DNA of 57,843 nucleotides from Erysipelotrichaceae bacterium (GTDB taxonomy: Bacteria; Bacillota_I; Bacilli_A; Erysipelotrichales; Erysipelotrichaceae), in contig JAFULQ010000015.1 of assembly GCA_017473265.1 (NCBI GenBank), positions 1 through 57,843 of the forward strand, read 5' to 3'. Every line of letters begins with the position of its first letter. The first letter of the stretch is position 1. Under the pieces are notes generated by a model that saw nothing but the letters and a program-made list of their open reading frames with translations, was not told the DNA's origin and ran no database searches. Of the stretch, positions 1 to 7,479 are shown piece by piece. The position numbers and the translations under genes were made by a program.

Positions 1-63
1 AAGCGCATCCAAAAATACTATTTAAGTTTAGATAACAAACAGCAATCTTATGCGATGGCCTAA
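1..63 (+). CDS. C-terminal tail of an unknown gene, possibly an IS transposase (partial)
   Basis: An open frame runs in from the left edge and ends at TAA (61-63), encoding about 20 residues that begin KRIQKYYLSL and end SYAMA. KRIQ-type tails occur in IS3-family OrfB proteins, and the DNA from about 113 to 142 resembles the end of such an element, but the fragment is too short to assign. It converges on rimO. The rest of the gene lies outside the window. Confidence 0.35.
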   Translation, partial: KRIQKYYLSLDNKQQSYAMA

Positions 64-93
64 GAAAAGATGCCTTACATTGCGTAAGGCATC
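61..93 (-). terminator. Hairpin terminator downstream of rimO
   Basis: GATGCCTTAC and GTAAGGCATC form a perfect 10-bp stem around a 5-nt loop. On the minus strand it is followed by CTTTTCTT, so it can end rimO transcripts. It may also end the plus-strand gene entering from the left. Confidence 0.6.
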
Positions 94-112
94 CAATATC
101 TTTATTTATTTC

Positions 113-142
113 CACTGTCTACTTGACAGGGAGCTGATCAAA
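113..142. mobile_element. Possible terminal inverted repeat of an IS3-like element
   Basis: The stretch contains CTGTCTACTTGACAGGGAGC followed by TGATCA. It has the general look of right ends of IS3-family elements (a TGTC...GGGAGC pattern) and follows a short plus-strand ORF tail. No target duplication or left end can be seen, so this is a tentative reading from memory of the family. Confidence 0.3.
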
Positions 143-158
143 CTAAAGAGCTTCAATC

Positions 159-1454
159 TTATTTTTCAACAACACCAATTAAATCATGAACTTTTGCTTT
201 CATTATCTTAACATTCACAAACTCACCCAATTGTAATGGTGTTTCACTTTTAAATAATACCAATCCATCAATACCATCAGGTGCACTATACATACTACGT
301 CCTCTATACATATGTGTTAATCCATCTACAGATTCTACTAATACTTCTAAAGTTTGTCCAACAAGTTTTTCCGCATTTTCTTGTGCAATCTTTTCTTGTT
401 CTTCCATTAAAATACGTAAACGACGTTGCATCGTCTTTTCAGACACTCTAGGCTTCATATCATAAGAAGCAGTATCTTCTTCCAAAGAATATGTAAATGC
501 TCCTAAACGGTCCCATTTCACCTCTTTAATAAACTCCATCAAGTCATTAAAGTCCGCTTGTGTTTCCTTAGGAAAACCAACAATCATAGTTGTACGCAAT
601 ACACTATGTTCAAATGTACTACGAATTAAATTGATTGTATGCTTAATTTCTTCAATTGTTCCTCTACGATTCATAAGTTGTAACATACGATCATTACCAT
701 ATTGAACCGGAATATCAAAGTAAGGCAATACCTTCTTCAATTGTTTCATACCCACAACCAATTCATCATCAATTTCATCTGGATACATATATAACACACG
801 AATCCAATGGAAACCTTCAATCTTATCCAATTCTTGTAATAATTCCAATAAACGACGTTTACCATATTTTTCAATACCATAACGAGTCGTATCTTGAGCA
901 ATGATATTTAATTCCTTAACACCTTTAGCCGCCAACATCTTCGCTTCTTCAATAATCGCTTCAAAATCATAACTTACATAATCATGACGAATCAAAGGAA
1001 TTGCACAATAACTACAACGATTCGAACAACCCTCCGCAATCTTTAAATACGCCATCCAAGGTTGACTCGTTAACATGCGAGGCATCTTACAACCCACAAA
1101 AGGAACATCCATTTCCTCTTGTAAAATTGCTTCCAATTGAGGATATTCATCAATCGTAATGAAACGATCCACTTCAGGTAATTGTTCAATCAAATCATCA
1201 CGATAACGCTGAGACAAACAACCCAAAACAAACAACTTCTTACACTTATCTTGCTTATATTCTGCCATTTCTAAAATCGTATTAATAGACTCTTCTTTCG
1301 CACTATTAATAAATCCACAAGTATTTACAAACAAATAATCTGCATCTTGAGGATGATTCGTAAACTCAAAACCATTATGTTTTAATAAACCCATAACACG
1401 TTCACTATCAACTAAATTTTTACTACAACCCAATGAAATAAATCCAACCTTCAT
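159..1454 (-). CDS. rimO: Ribosomal protein S12 methylthiotransferase RimO
   Basis: Radical-SAM methylthiotransferase that adds a methylthio group to an aspartate of ribosomal protein S12. The 431-residue length is normal. The N-terminal UPF0004 domain carries its cluster cysteines at C10, C46 and C79. The radical-SAM cluster motif lies at C143, C147 and C150 (EGCSNRCSYCAIP), and a TRAM domain forms the end. The N-terminus ISLGCSKNLVDSE is typical of RimO rather than MiaB. The start follows AGAGGATAGT. It lies 3 nt downstream of the exporter gene, so the two are co-transcribed. Family assignment is firm. Confidence 0.95.
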   Translation of the reverse strand: MKVGFISLGCSKNLVDSERVMGLLKHNGFEFTNHPQDADYLFVNTCGFINSAKEESINTILEMAEYKQDKCKKLFVLGCLSQRYRDDLIEQLPEVDRFITIDEYPQLEAILQEEMDVPFVGCKMPRMLTSQPWMAYLKIAEGCSNRCSYCAIPLIRHDYVSYDFEAIIEEAKMLAAKGVKELNIIAQDTTRYGIEKYGKRRLLELLQELDKIEGFHWIRVLYMYPDEIDDELVVGMKQLKKVLPYFDIPVQYGNDRMLQLMNRRGTIEEIKHTINLIRSTFEHSVLRTTMIVGFPKETQADFNDLMEFIKEVKWDRLGAFTYSLEEDTASYDMKPRVSEKTMQRRLRILMEEQEKIAQENAEKLVGQTLEVLVESVDGLTHMYRGRSMYSAPDGIDGLVLFKSETPLQLGEFVNVKIMKAKVHDLIGVVEK

Positions 1455-1457
1455 ATA

Positions 1458-2321
1458 CTATCCTCTTTTCTTCAAAAATGACAACTTCGTTTCTGATACA
1501 ACTACAGCACCAAAAATACAAGCAAATCCTATAAACATTTTAACAGTTACAATTTCATGATACAACAATACAGAGAATAAAACTCCAAATACCGCTTCTA
1601 AAGATAACAATAAAGAAGCTGTAGACGCATCTGTACCCTGTTGTCCATAGTTTTGTAATAATGTACCCACAGCACTCGCAAACACACCAAGTAAAAATAC
1701 ACTCACCCAACTATTAAATTGCATACTTGAAATACCACTAGTCATAAATACAACCATCCAAGACAACACCATACATGTAGCTAACTGTAAGGTTGTCATC
1801 ACCATTGGATTTTTCCCTCTAGCAAATTTCGCAATCGCTACAATTTGTAAAGCATAAAACACACTAGAAACCAATGTCCAAAAATCACCAAAACCAATAG
1901 TCAACGTTTGCGTTAATGATACCATTCCAATACCAAAAATACACATAAATGCCGCCACAAAAGAATATACATCTGGACGATGTTTATCCACAATCCAATA
2001 AACAAACGGAACTAAAACACAATACGTAGCTGTTAAAAACGCATTTTTACCAGGCGTAGTATCTGTAATACCCACCGTTTGTACAAAGAAACCTAAAAAT
2101 AAGATGATGCCAATGCCAATACCAACTACTAAATCATGCTTACTCATTTTCATCAAATCTTTATAACAAAACAACACCATAAAAATAGTACCAATTGTAA
2201 AACGTAATGCCAATAAATATGACACACTAATCACATCCGTTACGTTTTTCATCATCACAAAAGAACTACCCCAAATAATTGTAGATACTAATAGTGCTGC
2301 TTTATGTAAACTAAACTTCAT
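1458..2321 (-). CDS. EamA/DMT-family transporter
   Basis: Membrane protein of 287 residues with about ten hydrophobic segments arranged as two EamA repeats. The pattern SSFVMMKN near the N-terminus, LTATYCVLVPFVYW in the first half and LLSLEAVFGVLFS in the second is typical of the drug/metabolite transporter superfamily. The substrate cannot be predicted. The ATG at 2321 is chosen because GGGGTGAAAG lies just before it; an upstream TTG in frame would begin inside that site. Forms an operon with rimO, driven by the promoter at 2358-2363. Confidence 0.85.
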   Translation of the reverse strand: MKFSLHKAALLVSTIIWGSSFVMMKNVTDVISVSYLLALRFTIGTIFMVLFCYKDLMKMSKHDLVVGIGIGIILFLGFFVQTVGITDTTPGKNAFLTATYCVLVPFVYWIVDKHRPDVYSFVAAFMCIFGIGMVSLTQTLTIGFGDFWTLVSSVFYALQIVAIAKFARGKNPMVMTTLQLATCMVLSWMVVFMTSGISSMQFNSWVSVFLLGVFASAVGTLLQNYGQQGTDASTASLLLSLEAVFGVLFSVLLYHEIVTVKMFIGFACIFGAVVVSETKLSFLKKRG

Positions 2322-2339
2322 ACTTTCACCCCACAAAAA

Positions 2340-2379
2340 AAGCTAGAATGCTTGGGTATTATACCACAAAATCTAGCTT
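2340..2379 (-). terminator. Long-loop terminator of the ktr operon that encloses a promoter
   Basis: The arms AAGCTAGA and TCTAGCTT form an 8-bp stem and are followed on the minus strand by a T-run. The 24-nt loop contains the -10 element of the next operon. It ends alkD-ktrB-ktrA transcription. Confidence 0.6.
2358..2363 (-). promoter_or_regulatory. -10 element of the eamA-rimO promoter, inside a terminator loop
   Basis: TATAAT preceded by TGG (extended -10), with a weak TTTGTA -35 seventeen bases upstream. Transcripts starting about 7 nt downstream would carry only the 3' arm of the hairpin, leaving the GGGGTG ribosome-binding site open. Confidence 0.6.
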
Positions 2380-2387
2380 ATACAAAC

Positions 2388-3056
2388 TTATCCTTTAGAA
2401 AAGAAATCATGTTCATCTAATATATGATTTTCAACCACCATAACAATACGTTGCTTATCATGAAGAGGTTTTGAAATATCCATATTAATAATTAAAGAAC
2501 TAAAACGTTCCTCACGCAATCCAATAACATTAATACCATAACGCTTACGCAAATCCAACTCTAAGATATTCTTACCAATCCAAGGCTTTGGAACATTCAT
2601 CTCTACAACACTATAATCATTATCCACACTAATTAAATCAACCAAATCCCCACTAATAAGATTTTTCGCAATTCTTTGTCCCATTTCCCTTTCAGGCAAA
2701 ACTACTTCATCAGCACCCATCTTCAACAAGATTTCTTTATGTCTGCGACTCTTAGCTTTTACAATCACATAAGGAACCCCTAAATCTTTCACATTCATTA
2801 AAGCAATAATCGTATCTTCTAAATGATTAGAACTTGCTATAATTGCCACATCACACTCACCAACACCCAACTCTTTCAATTGACCAAAATTGGTAAAGTC
2901 AACACAAGCGGTTTGTTCAATGGTACGAGATACATTCTCAACATTTTCCATATCAATGTCCAACGCAATAACATCACAATCATATTGCGCTAATGTTTTC
3001 GCAACAGAAGCACCAAATCTTCCTAAACCTAATACTGCATATTGTTTCTTTTCCAT
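2388..3056 (-). CDS. ktrA: KtrA/KtrC-type potassium uptake regulatory subunit
   Basis: Cytoplasmic RCK protein of 222 residues that gates the KtrB channel. The N-terminal nucleotide-binding fold begins VLGLGRFGASVAKTL (the GxGxxG loop), followed by an acidic residue at the end of strand 2 (IALDID). A TrkA_C domain fills roughly residues 135-218. The start at 3056 is preferred over an ATG 6 nt upstream because AAAGGA is then at correct spacing. It lies 12 nt downstream of ktrB. In Bacillus the RCK_C domain can bind c-di-AMP; that is family knowledge, not visible here. Confidence 0.92.
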   Translation of the reverse strand: MEKKQYAVLGLGRFGASVAKTLAQYDCDVIALDIDMENVENVSRTIEQTACVDFTNFGQLKELGVGECDVAIIASSNHLEDTIIALMNVKDLGVPYVIVKAKSRRHKEILLKMGADEVVLPEREMGQRIAKNLISGDLVDLISVDNDYSVVEMNVPKPWIGKNILELDLRKRYGINVIGLREERFSSLIINMDISKPLHDKQRIVMVVENHILDEHDFFSKG

Positions 3057-3068
3057 AAACATTCCTTT

Positions 3069-4421
3069 CTAGCCAATCATAATATCCGCCTTCGGATAAT
3101 GAATTTGTTGATGAATTGGCTTTTCTTTACGTAATAATGATAAATAAATAGATAATGGACCCGTACGTCCTACATACATCAACACAATAATAACCATTTT
3201 AGAAACACTCGATAATTGAGAAGTAATACCAACACTTAAACCAACCGTACCAATTGCACTCACAATCTCAAATAAAGAATCCAAAGCATCAAATGGTTCT
3301 ACAACCAAGAAAATAAATAAAGCAATAATAATTAAAGTCATATACAACGATAATAAGAAATAAGCCTTACGAATGACATCCCTACCAATCGTACGATGTG
3401 CAAGAACAATCCCATCATCATTTACATGTGACTGTATTGCATACATAAATAGGATTAAGAACGTGGTAACCTTAATACCACCAGCCGTACCACCAGGAGC
3501 CCCACCTATTAACATAAAAAACAACATAAAGAACTTCGTCGCTGGATGTAAAAACGCAAAATTCACTGTTGAAAAACCAGCTGTACGTAATGTTACCGAT
3601 TGAAATACACTCACCATAACTTTATCCATAAAAGACATATCACCTATAGTATTTGGATTTTGATATTCTAACACTAAGAATAAAACAGTTCCTACAACAA
3701 GCAATACTCCTGTTAACTTTAATACCATTTTCGTATGTAAAGACAATCTAACTTTTCTATGTATATTCTTTAATTGCTCTTGAAGTTCAAACCACACAGC
3801 ATAACCAATACCACCAGCAATAATTAAAAACATAACCGTAAAATTAACAATTGGATTTGTGGCATAATCTAACAAACTAACTGTACCCAAAATATCCAAA
3901 CCTGCATTACAAAAAGCAGAAACGGCATGGAAAATACCATAATATATACCTTTTAATCCAAATTCAGGCACAAAAACAATAGATACTAAAATAGCACCAA
4001 TCACTTCAAACACTGCTGTATAACTAACTACACGCTTCAAATAGCCACTCATATCCGCAATACTTGATTGATTAACCGCTTCTTGAATCAAACGCTTTTC
4101 TTTTAAACTAATTTTACTACGCTTAATTAATACCAAAACAAATGATAGTACAGATATTAAACTCAAACCACCAATTTGAATCAACACCAATATCACCAAT
4201 TCACCAAATAAAGAATATTGACCAACAATAGGCACAGTAACCAAACCCGTTACACACACCGAAGTCGTCGCCATAAACAAATGATCCAAAAAGGAAATAG
4301 GCTCACCTATATTCGATATTGGCAAAGATAACAAGATTGCACCAACTAATATCGTGAATATAAATCCCAACGTAATCAAACGAACAGGACGCATTTTTTT
4401 AATAATATCATCAATTTTCAT
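3069..4421 (-). CDS. ktrB: KtrB/TrkH-family potassium channel subunit
   Basis: Membrane subunit of 450 residues of the Ktr potassium uptake system. Four M1-P-M2 repeats can be followed, with selectivity-filter-like segments TSVCVTGLVTV, FCNAGLDILG, LRTAGFSTVN and IGTVGLSVGI, each holding the conserved glycine. The gated loop GGAPGGTAGGIKVTT is present. The ATG at 4421 is chosen over the TTG codon immediately before it. It sits between alkD and ktrA with gaps of 9 and 12 nt, so the three are one unit. Confidence 0.93.
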   Translation of the reverse strand: MKIDDIIKKMRPVRLITLGFIFTILVGAILLSLPISNIGEPISFLDHLFMATTSVCVTGLVTVPIVGQYSLFGELVILVLIQIGGLSLISVLSFVLVLIKRSKISLKEKRLIQEAVNQSSIADMSGYLKRVVSYTAVFEVIGAILVSIVFVPEFGLKGIYYGIFHAVSAFCNAGLDILGTVSLLDYATNPIVNFTVMFLIIAGGIGYAVWFELQEQLKNIHRKVRLSLHTKMVLKLTGVLLVVGTVLFLVLEYQNPNTIGDMSFMDKVMVSVFQSVTLRTAGFSTVNFAFLHPATKFFMLFFMLIGGAPGGTAGGIKVTTFLILFMYAIQSHVNDDGIVLAHRTIGRDVIRKAYFLLSLYMTLIIIALFIFLVVEPFDALDSLFEIVSAIGTVGLSVGITSQLSSVSKMVIIVLMYVGRTGPLSIYLSLLRKEKPIHQQIHYPKADIMIG

Positions 4422-4430
4422 CAAACCATC

Positions 4431-5111
4431 CTACCCTTTAACTTTCATAGTTCTTAACATATCTTTCTCATCTTGACTTACTCTATTAGACTCAATCATC
4501 TTCTGAATCGCTTTATTATAAGTCCAAGCATCAATTTGAGCAAATAACAAATAATCCAAAGTTCGTTTTGGATACTTAATATAAGCAATTGAAATTGCCC
4601 AAGCCACAGCCATCTTTACATAATAACCATCATGATTAACATCATCAAACATCTTATAACACAATTCAATATATTCATCATTCAAATAATACGATAAAAG
4701 CATAACCACTACAAAGCGAACCGTAAATACATGATCAGAATGAACTTTTGTTATCATCCACTTCCACACTTCATCTGGATACATATTTACAAACTTCAAT
4801 GTCGAAACAAACAAATCACAAGTAGCCCAATTATCAATTTTAGGAAGATAATTTTCAATATAAGATAAACGTGTTTCTATATCCACTTTACTATACCCAA
4901 TAATCATCCCCTGCAACAAAACTTCTTCATAACTATCATCATTGATTTGATTTATACATTCTATGCCATATTCTTTAGCACAACGTTTTGCAATCTTGCG
5001 TAACTCAGGTGTACGTATTCCTAGATTATTATCCATTCCAGGAATCAAATTCGCATGAAATTTGCGATACTCTTCATCTATTAACGAATACAACTTTTCT
5101 TTCAATTCCAT
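4431..5111 (-). CDS. AlkD-type DNA alkylation repair glycosylase
   Basis: HEAT-repeat DNA glycosylase of 226 residues that excises alkylated bases. The AlkD catalytic pair is visible in DNWATCDLF (W and D four residues apart), and the second tryptophan in AWTYNKA. The C-terminal helices match the family. The ATG at 5111 follows AGGTGAT at good spacing; a GTG upstream would overlap that site. It is first in an operon with ktrB-ktrA, a pairing without an obvious functional link. A TATAAT -10 lies about 25 nt upstream. Confidence 0.85.
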   Translation of the reverse strand: MELKEKLYSLIDEEYRKFHANLIPGMDNNLGIRTPELRKIAKRCAKEYGIECINQINDDSYEEVLLQGMIIGYSKVDIETRLSYIENYLPKIDNWATCDLFVSTLKFVNMYPDEVWKWMITKVHSDHVFTVRFVVVMLLSYYLNDEYIELCYKMFDDVNHDGYYVKMAVAWAISIAYIKYPKRTLDYLLFAQIDAWTYNKAIQKMIESNRVSQDEKDMLRTMKVKG

Positions 5112-5167
5112 ACGTATCACCTAGACTTATTATACATTAATTTAATGACTCAGTGTAAAAACTACGT

Positions 5168-5197
5168 AAAAAAAGAGAATCATCAAGATTCTCTTTT
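5168..5197 (-). terminator. Terminator of the rnf operon
   Basis: GAGAATC and GATTCTC form a 7-bp stem with a 5-nt loop. It is flanked by A- and T-runs and follows the short rnfB within a few bases. Confidence 0.8.
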
Positions 5198-5201
5198 AAA
5201 A

Positions 5202-5510
5202 TTAACCTCTTAAAGTAACTGTTTCACCATTAGGTCCTGGTGTTTCTTTTAAGTAAGCAACAATCGCATCACGTTGTTCTTTCTTACAAGGTTTACAAGG
5301 AGCAGTTGCATTCACATCACCTGTAACTAAAGCTTCAGCCATACCAGAACATCCAGCATAACCACATCCACCACAGTTATATCCAGGTAATAATCCTGTA
5401 ACTTCTTCAATTCTTGCATCTACTTGTACTTCAAATACTTTTGAAGCAACACCCAAAACTAAACCTAAAGCACCACCAATTACTAAAGTAACTAAAATTG
5501 CACTTAACAT
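5202..5510 (-). CDS. rnfB: Short RnfB: membrane anchor plus one Fe-S domain, no ferredoxin modules
   Basis: Protein of 102 residues. Residues 3-25 are a transmembrane helix. Residues 44-76 hold the RnfB-type cluster motif NCGGCGYAGC, then CKPC, as in the 4Fe4S domain of RnfB. Canonical RnfB continues with one or more CxxCxxCxxxCP ferredoxin modules; here the frame stops after TVTLRG and a terminator follows at once, so the C-terminal half is absent rather than frameshifted. It is last in the rnf operon. RnfB normally passes electrons from ferredoxin to the membrane RnfA/E cluster. Identity is firm; the electron route is not known. Confidence 0.85.
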   Translation of the reverse strand: MLSAILVTLVIGGALGLVLGVASKVFEVQVDARIEEVTGLLPGYNCGGCGYAGCSGMAEALVTGDVNATAPCKPCKKEQRDAIVAYLKETPGPNGETVTLRG

Positions 5511-5527
5511 CGTTTTGTCTCCTTCTA

Positions 5528-5698
5528 TTATTCATTATGACTTGGATGATGACCACAACTTGTGATATGACATCCACTACAAGAACTCTCGATTTCCTCA
5601 CAGCCCTCAGGTTTTGGCGTATTCTTGTTTAGGTAATATAGTAACGCATAAACAGAACCCAAACCACCAAGCACTAAAACTAAACCGATCGCTTGCAT
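5528..5698 (-). CDS. Small Cys-rich single-pass membrane protein in the rnf operon
   Basis: This 56-residue frame starts one base after the rnfA stop and ends 17 nt before rnfB. Residues 2-23 form a hydrophobic helix (IGLVLVLGGLGSVYALLYYL). The tail carries C33, C40, C43 and C48 (motif ESSCSGCHITSCGHH) plus several histidines. It resembles the FeoB-associated Cys-rich membrane protein family, but the context is an Rnf operon. A metal or Fe-S ligand role is plausible. Translation is probably coupled to rnfA, as no strong Shine-Dalgarno site precedes it. Confidence 0.75.
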   Translation of the reverse strand: MQAIGLVLVLGGLGSVYALLYYLNKNTPKPEGCEEIESSCSGCHITSCGHHPSHNE

Positions 5699-5699
5699 C

Positions 5700-6278
5700 T
5701 TAAATCAATCCAGCCAATCCGCCGAACGCTAAAGCCATTAAACCAGCAGTAATTAAAGCTAATGGGTTACCTAAGAAAGCCTTAGGAGTTTTCGTATTCA
5801 TATCTAAACGTTCACGAATTGTTGAGAAGATATAAAGAACTAACATAAACCCAACAGAAACACCAACACTGTTTACTAATGTTTCAACAATAGTATATTT
5901 CTTAGTGATATTTTCTAATGCTACAGCTAATACTGCACAGTTTGTTGTAATTAAAGGAAGGAAGATACCCAAACTCTTATAAAGAGATGGTGAGAACTTC
6001 TTCAAGAATAATTCTGTAAATTGTACGAAACATGCAATTACAAGAATAAATGTAATTAATTGTAAATATTCTAATCCAAATGTAACTAATACACCATGGT
6101 ATAAGAAATATGTAATAATTGATGAACCAACGATAACGAATAATACCGCAAAGCCCATACCTAAAGCAGAACTACGATTCTTACTAACTCCCATGAATGG
6201 ACACATTCCTAAGAATTGAGAAAGAATAATATTGTTAATTAAGACTGTTGATAAGAATAAAGTTAATAACTCACCCAT
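5700..6278 (-). CDS. rnfA: Electron transport complex subunit RnfA
   Basis: Integral membrane subunit of 192 residues with six hydrophobic segments. It carries the two conserved cysteines, in LGMCPFMGVS and TTNCAVLAVAL, that with RnfE hold a membrane-embedded iron-sulfur cluster. Length and sequence are typical. AGGAGG precedes the start, placed within the end of rnfE with a 2-nt gap between genes. Confidence 0.95.
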   Translation of the reverse strand: MGELLTLFLSTVLINNIILSQFLGMCPFMGVSKNRSSALGMGFAVLFVIVGSSIITYFLYHGVLVTFGLEYLQLITFILVIACFVQFTELFLKKFSPSLYKSLGIFLPLITTNCAVLAVALENITKKYTIVETLVNSVGVSVGFMLVLYIFSTIRERLDMNTKTPKAFLGNPLALITAGLMALAFGGLAGLI

Positions 6279-6280
6279 AC

Positions 6281-6949
6281 TTATTTAGCCTCCTTTGCTT
6301 TTTTAGCAGCTGCAGCTTGTTTAGCTTCATAACCTTGTTTGTATGCAGCAAATACAGCAGCTAAAATACCGAATGTAATAAATGCACCAACAGGTTTAGA
6401 GAACAATCCAATTGCAAATTCTTCAGGAAGAACTGTAAATTTGAAGATTGTAGCTAAATTTAATGGGTTAGATAAGCTTAATCCACCTTCTGCTAAGAAT
6501 TGACGAATAGCAGATAATGAGAAGATAGCTACTGCATAACCAGCACCCATAACGCATGCATCTTTGATAGAAGTTAACACATTATTTTTACTAGCACATG
6601 CTTCAGCACGACCTAAAATAATACAGTTAACAACAACTAATGAAATGAAAGCACCCATAGATGTATATAAGCTTGTAGCATATGCTTTAATAAACATTTC
6701 AGCTACAGAAACTAATGTCGCAATAATTACGATATACACAGGAATACGAATTTCATTAGGTGTAATTTTACGTAATAAACTAACGATAATATTTGAGAAC
6801 AATAATACAACAAATACAAGTAAACTCATACCTAATGCATTATCTAATGATGTTGAAACCCCCAAAATAGAACAAATACCTAAGTAAAGAACAAATACAG
6901 GGTTTTCAAGAATCAAACTTTGTAAAAAATTTGGCTTTTTATTTTCCAT
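6281..6949 (-). CDS. rnfE: Electron transport complex subunit RnfE
   Basis: Membrane subunit of 222 residues, a paralogue of RnfA. The paired cysteines lie in LGICSILGVS and VVNCIILGRAEA. The C-terminus is a charged, alanine- and lysine-rich cytoplasmic tail (AAAAKKAKEAK). It pairs with RnfA in the membrane and relays electrons across it. A GGAGG site is 8 nt before the start. Confidence 0.95.
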   Translation of the reverse strand: MENKKPNFLQSLILENPVFVLYLGICSILGVSTSLDNALGMSLLVFVVLLFSNIIVSLLRKITPNEIRIPVYIVIIATLVSVAEMFIKAYATSLYTSMGAFISLVVVNCIILGRAEACASKNNVLTSIKDACVMGAGYAVAIFSLSAIRQFLAEGGLSLSNPLNLATIFKFTVLPEEFAIGLFSKPVGAFITFGILAAVFAAYKQGYEAKQAAAAKKAKEAK

Positions 6950-6961
6950 GATTCATTCCTC

Positions 6962-7474
6962 CTATTTTAAATTTGCTTCATAATGAGCAACAGCCGCATC
7001 AATACCACCAACTACAGCACTACTTGAAACAGTAGAACCAGAAATTGTATCGATTGAAGCACCAACATCTTTACCTACGATACTATTTACAAAGCTATCA
7101 GAAGCAACTTTGTCACCAATACCTTTAGTATCACTACAAGAAATTACTGTATAACCAGCAATTTTACCATCAGTACCAAAAGCAACCATGAATTCGATAG
7201 AACCAGATCCACTGAATCCATTTACAGCTAATTTATAAACATAACCAGCATCACCAGCTTGATAAATATTTTGAATTAAACCAGTTTCATCATCAAAACC
7301 TTCGATTGGTAAGAATTCAGCACCTGGATAAATTAATTCTAAGTTCGCTTTATCAGCAGCAACTTTATTTGCATTGATACGATCAATAGTTAAATCATTT
7401 GCTAATGTTAAAGCACCACCAGCTAAGGCACTAACAATAGCCAAGAAAAATGCTAAATATAACGCTCTTTTCAT
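6962..7474 (-). CDS. rnfG: Electron transport complex subunit RnfG (FMN protein)
   Basis: 170 residues. An N-terminal signal-anchor (residues 4-27) is followed by an extracytoplasmic FMN-binding domain. The covalent flavinylation motif DTISGST places the modified threonine at about T148, in SGSTVSSSAV. FMN is attached through a phosphoester bond by ApbE, whose gene is divergent from this operon. RnfG receives electrons from the RnfA/E cluster and passes them to RnfD. Length is slightly short but within the family range. Confidence 0.94.
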   Translation of the reverse strand: MKRALYLAFFLAIVSALAGGALTLANDLTIDRINANKVAADKANLELIYPGAEFLPIEGFDDETGLIQNIYQAGDAGYVYKLAVNGFSGSGSIEFMVAFGTDGKIAGYTVISCSDTKGIGDKVASDSFVNSIVGKDVGASIDTISGSTVSSSAVVGGIDAAVAHYEANLK

Positions 7475-7479
7475 TTCTA

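Noticed and set aside
5121-5510. rnfB truncated by frameshift
   Set aside because: The 80 bases after the stop contain the operon terminator and the alkD promoter, with no ferredoxin-type cysteine motif in any frame.
6564-6887. A 107-codon plus-strand frame opposite rnfE
   Set aside because: Antisense to a conserved rnf subunit, with no Shine-Dalgarno site and low-complexity composition.
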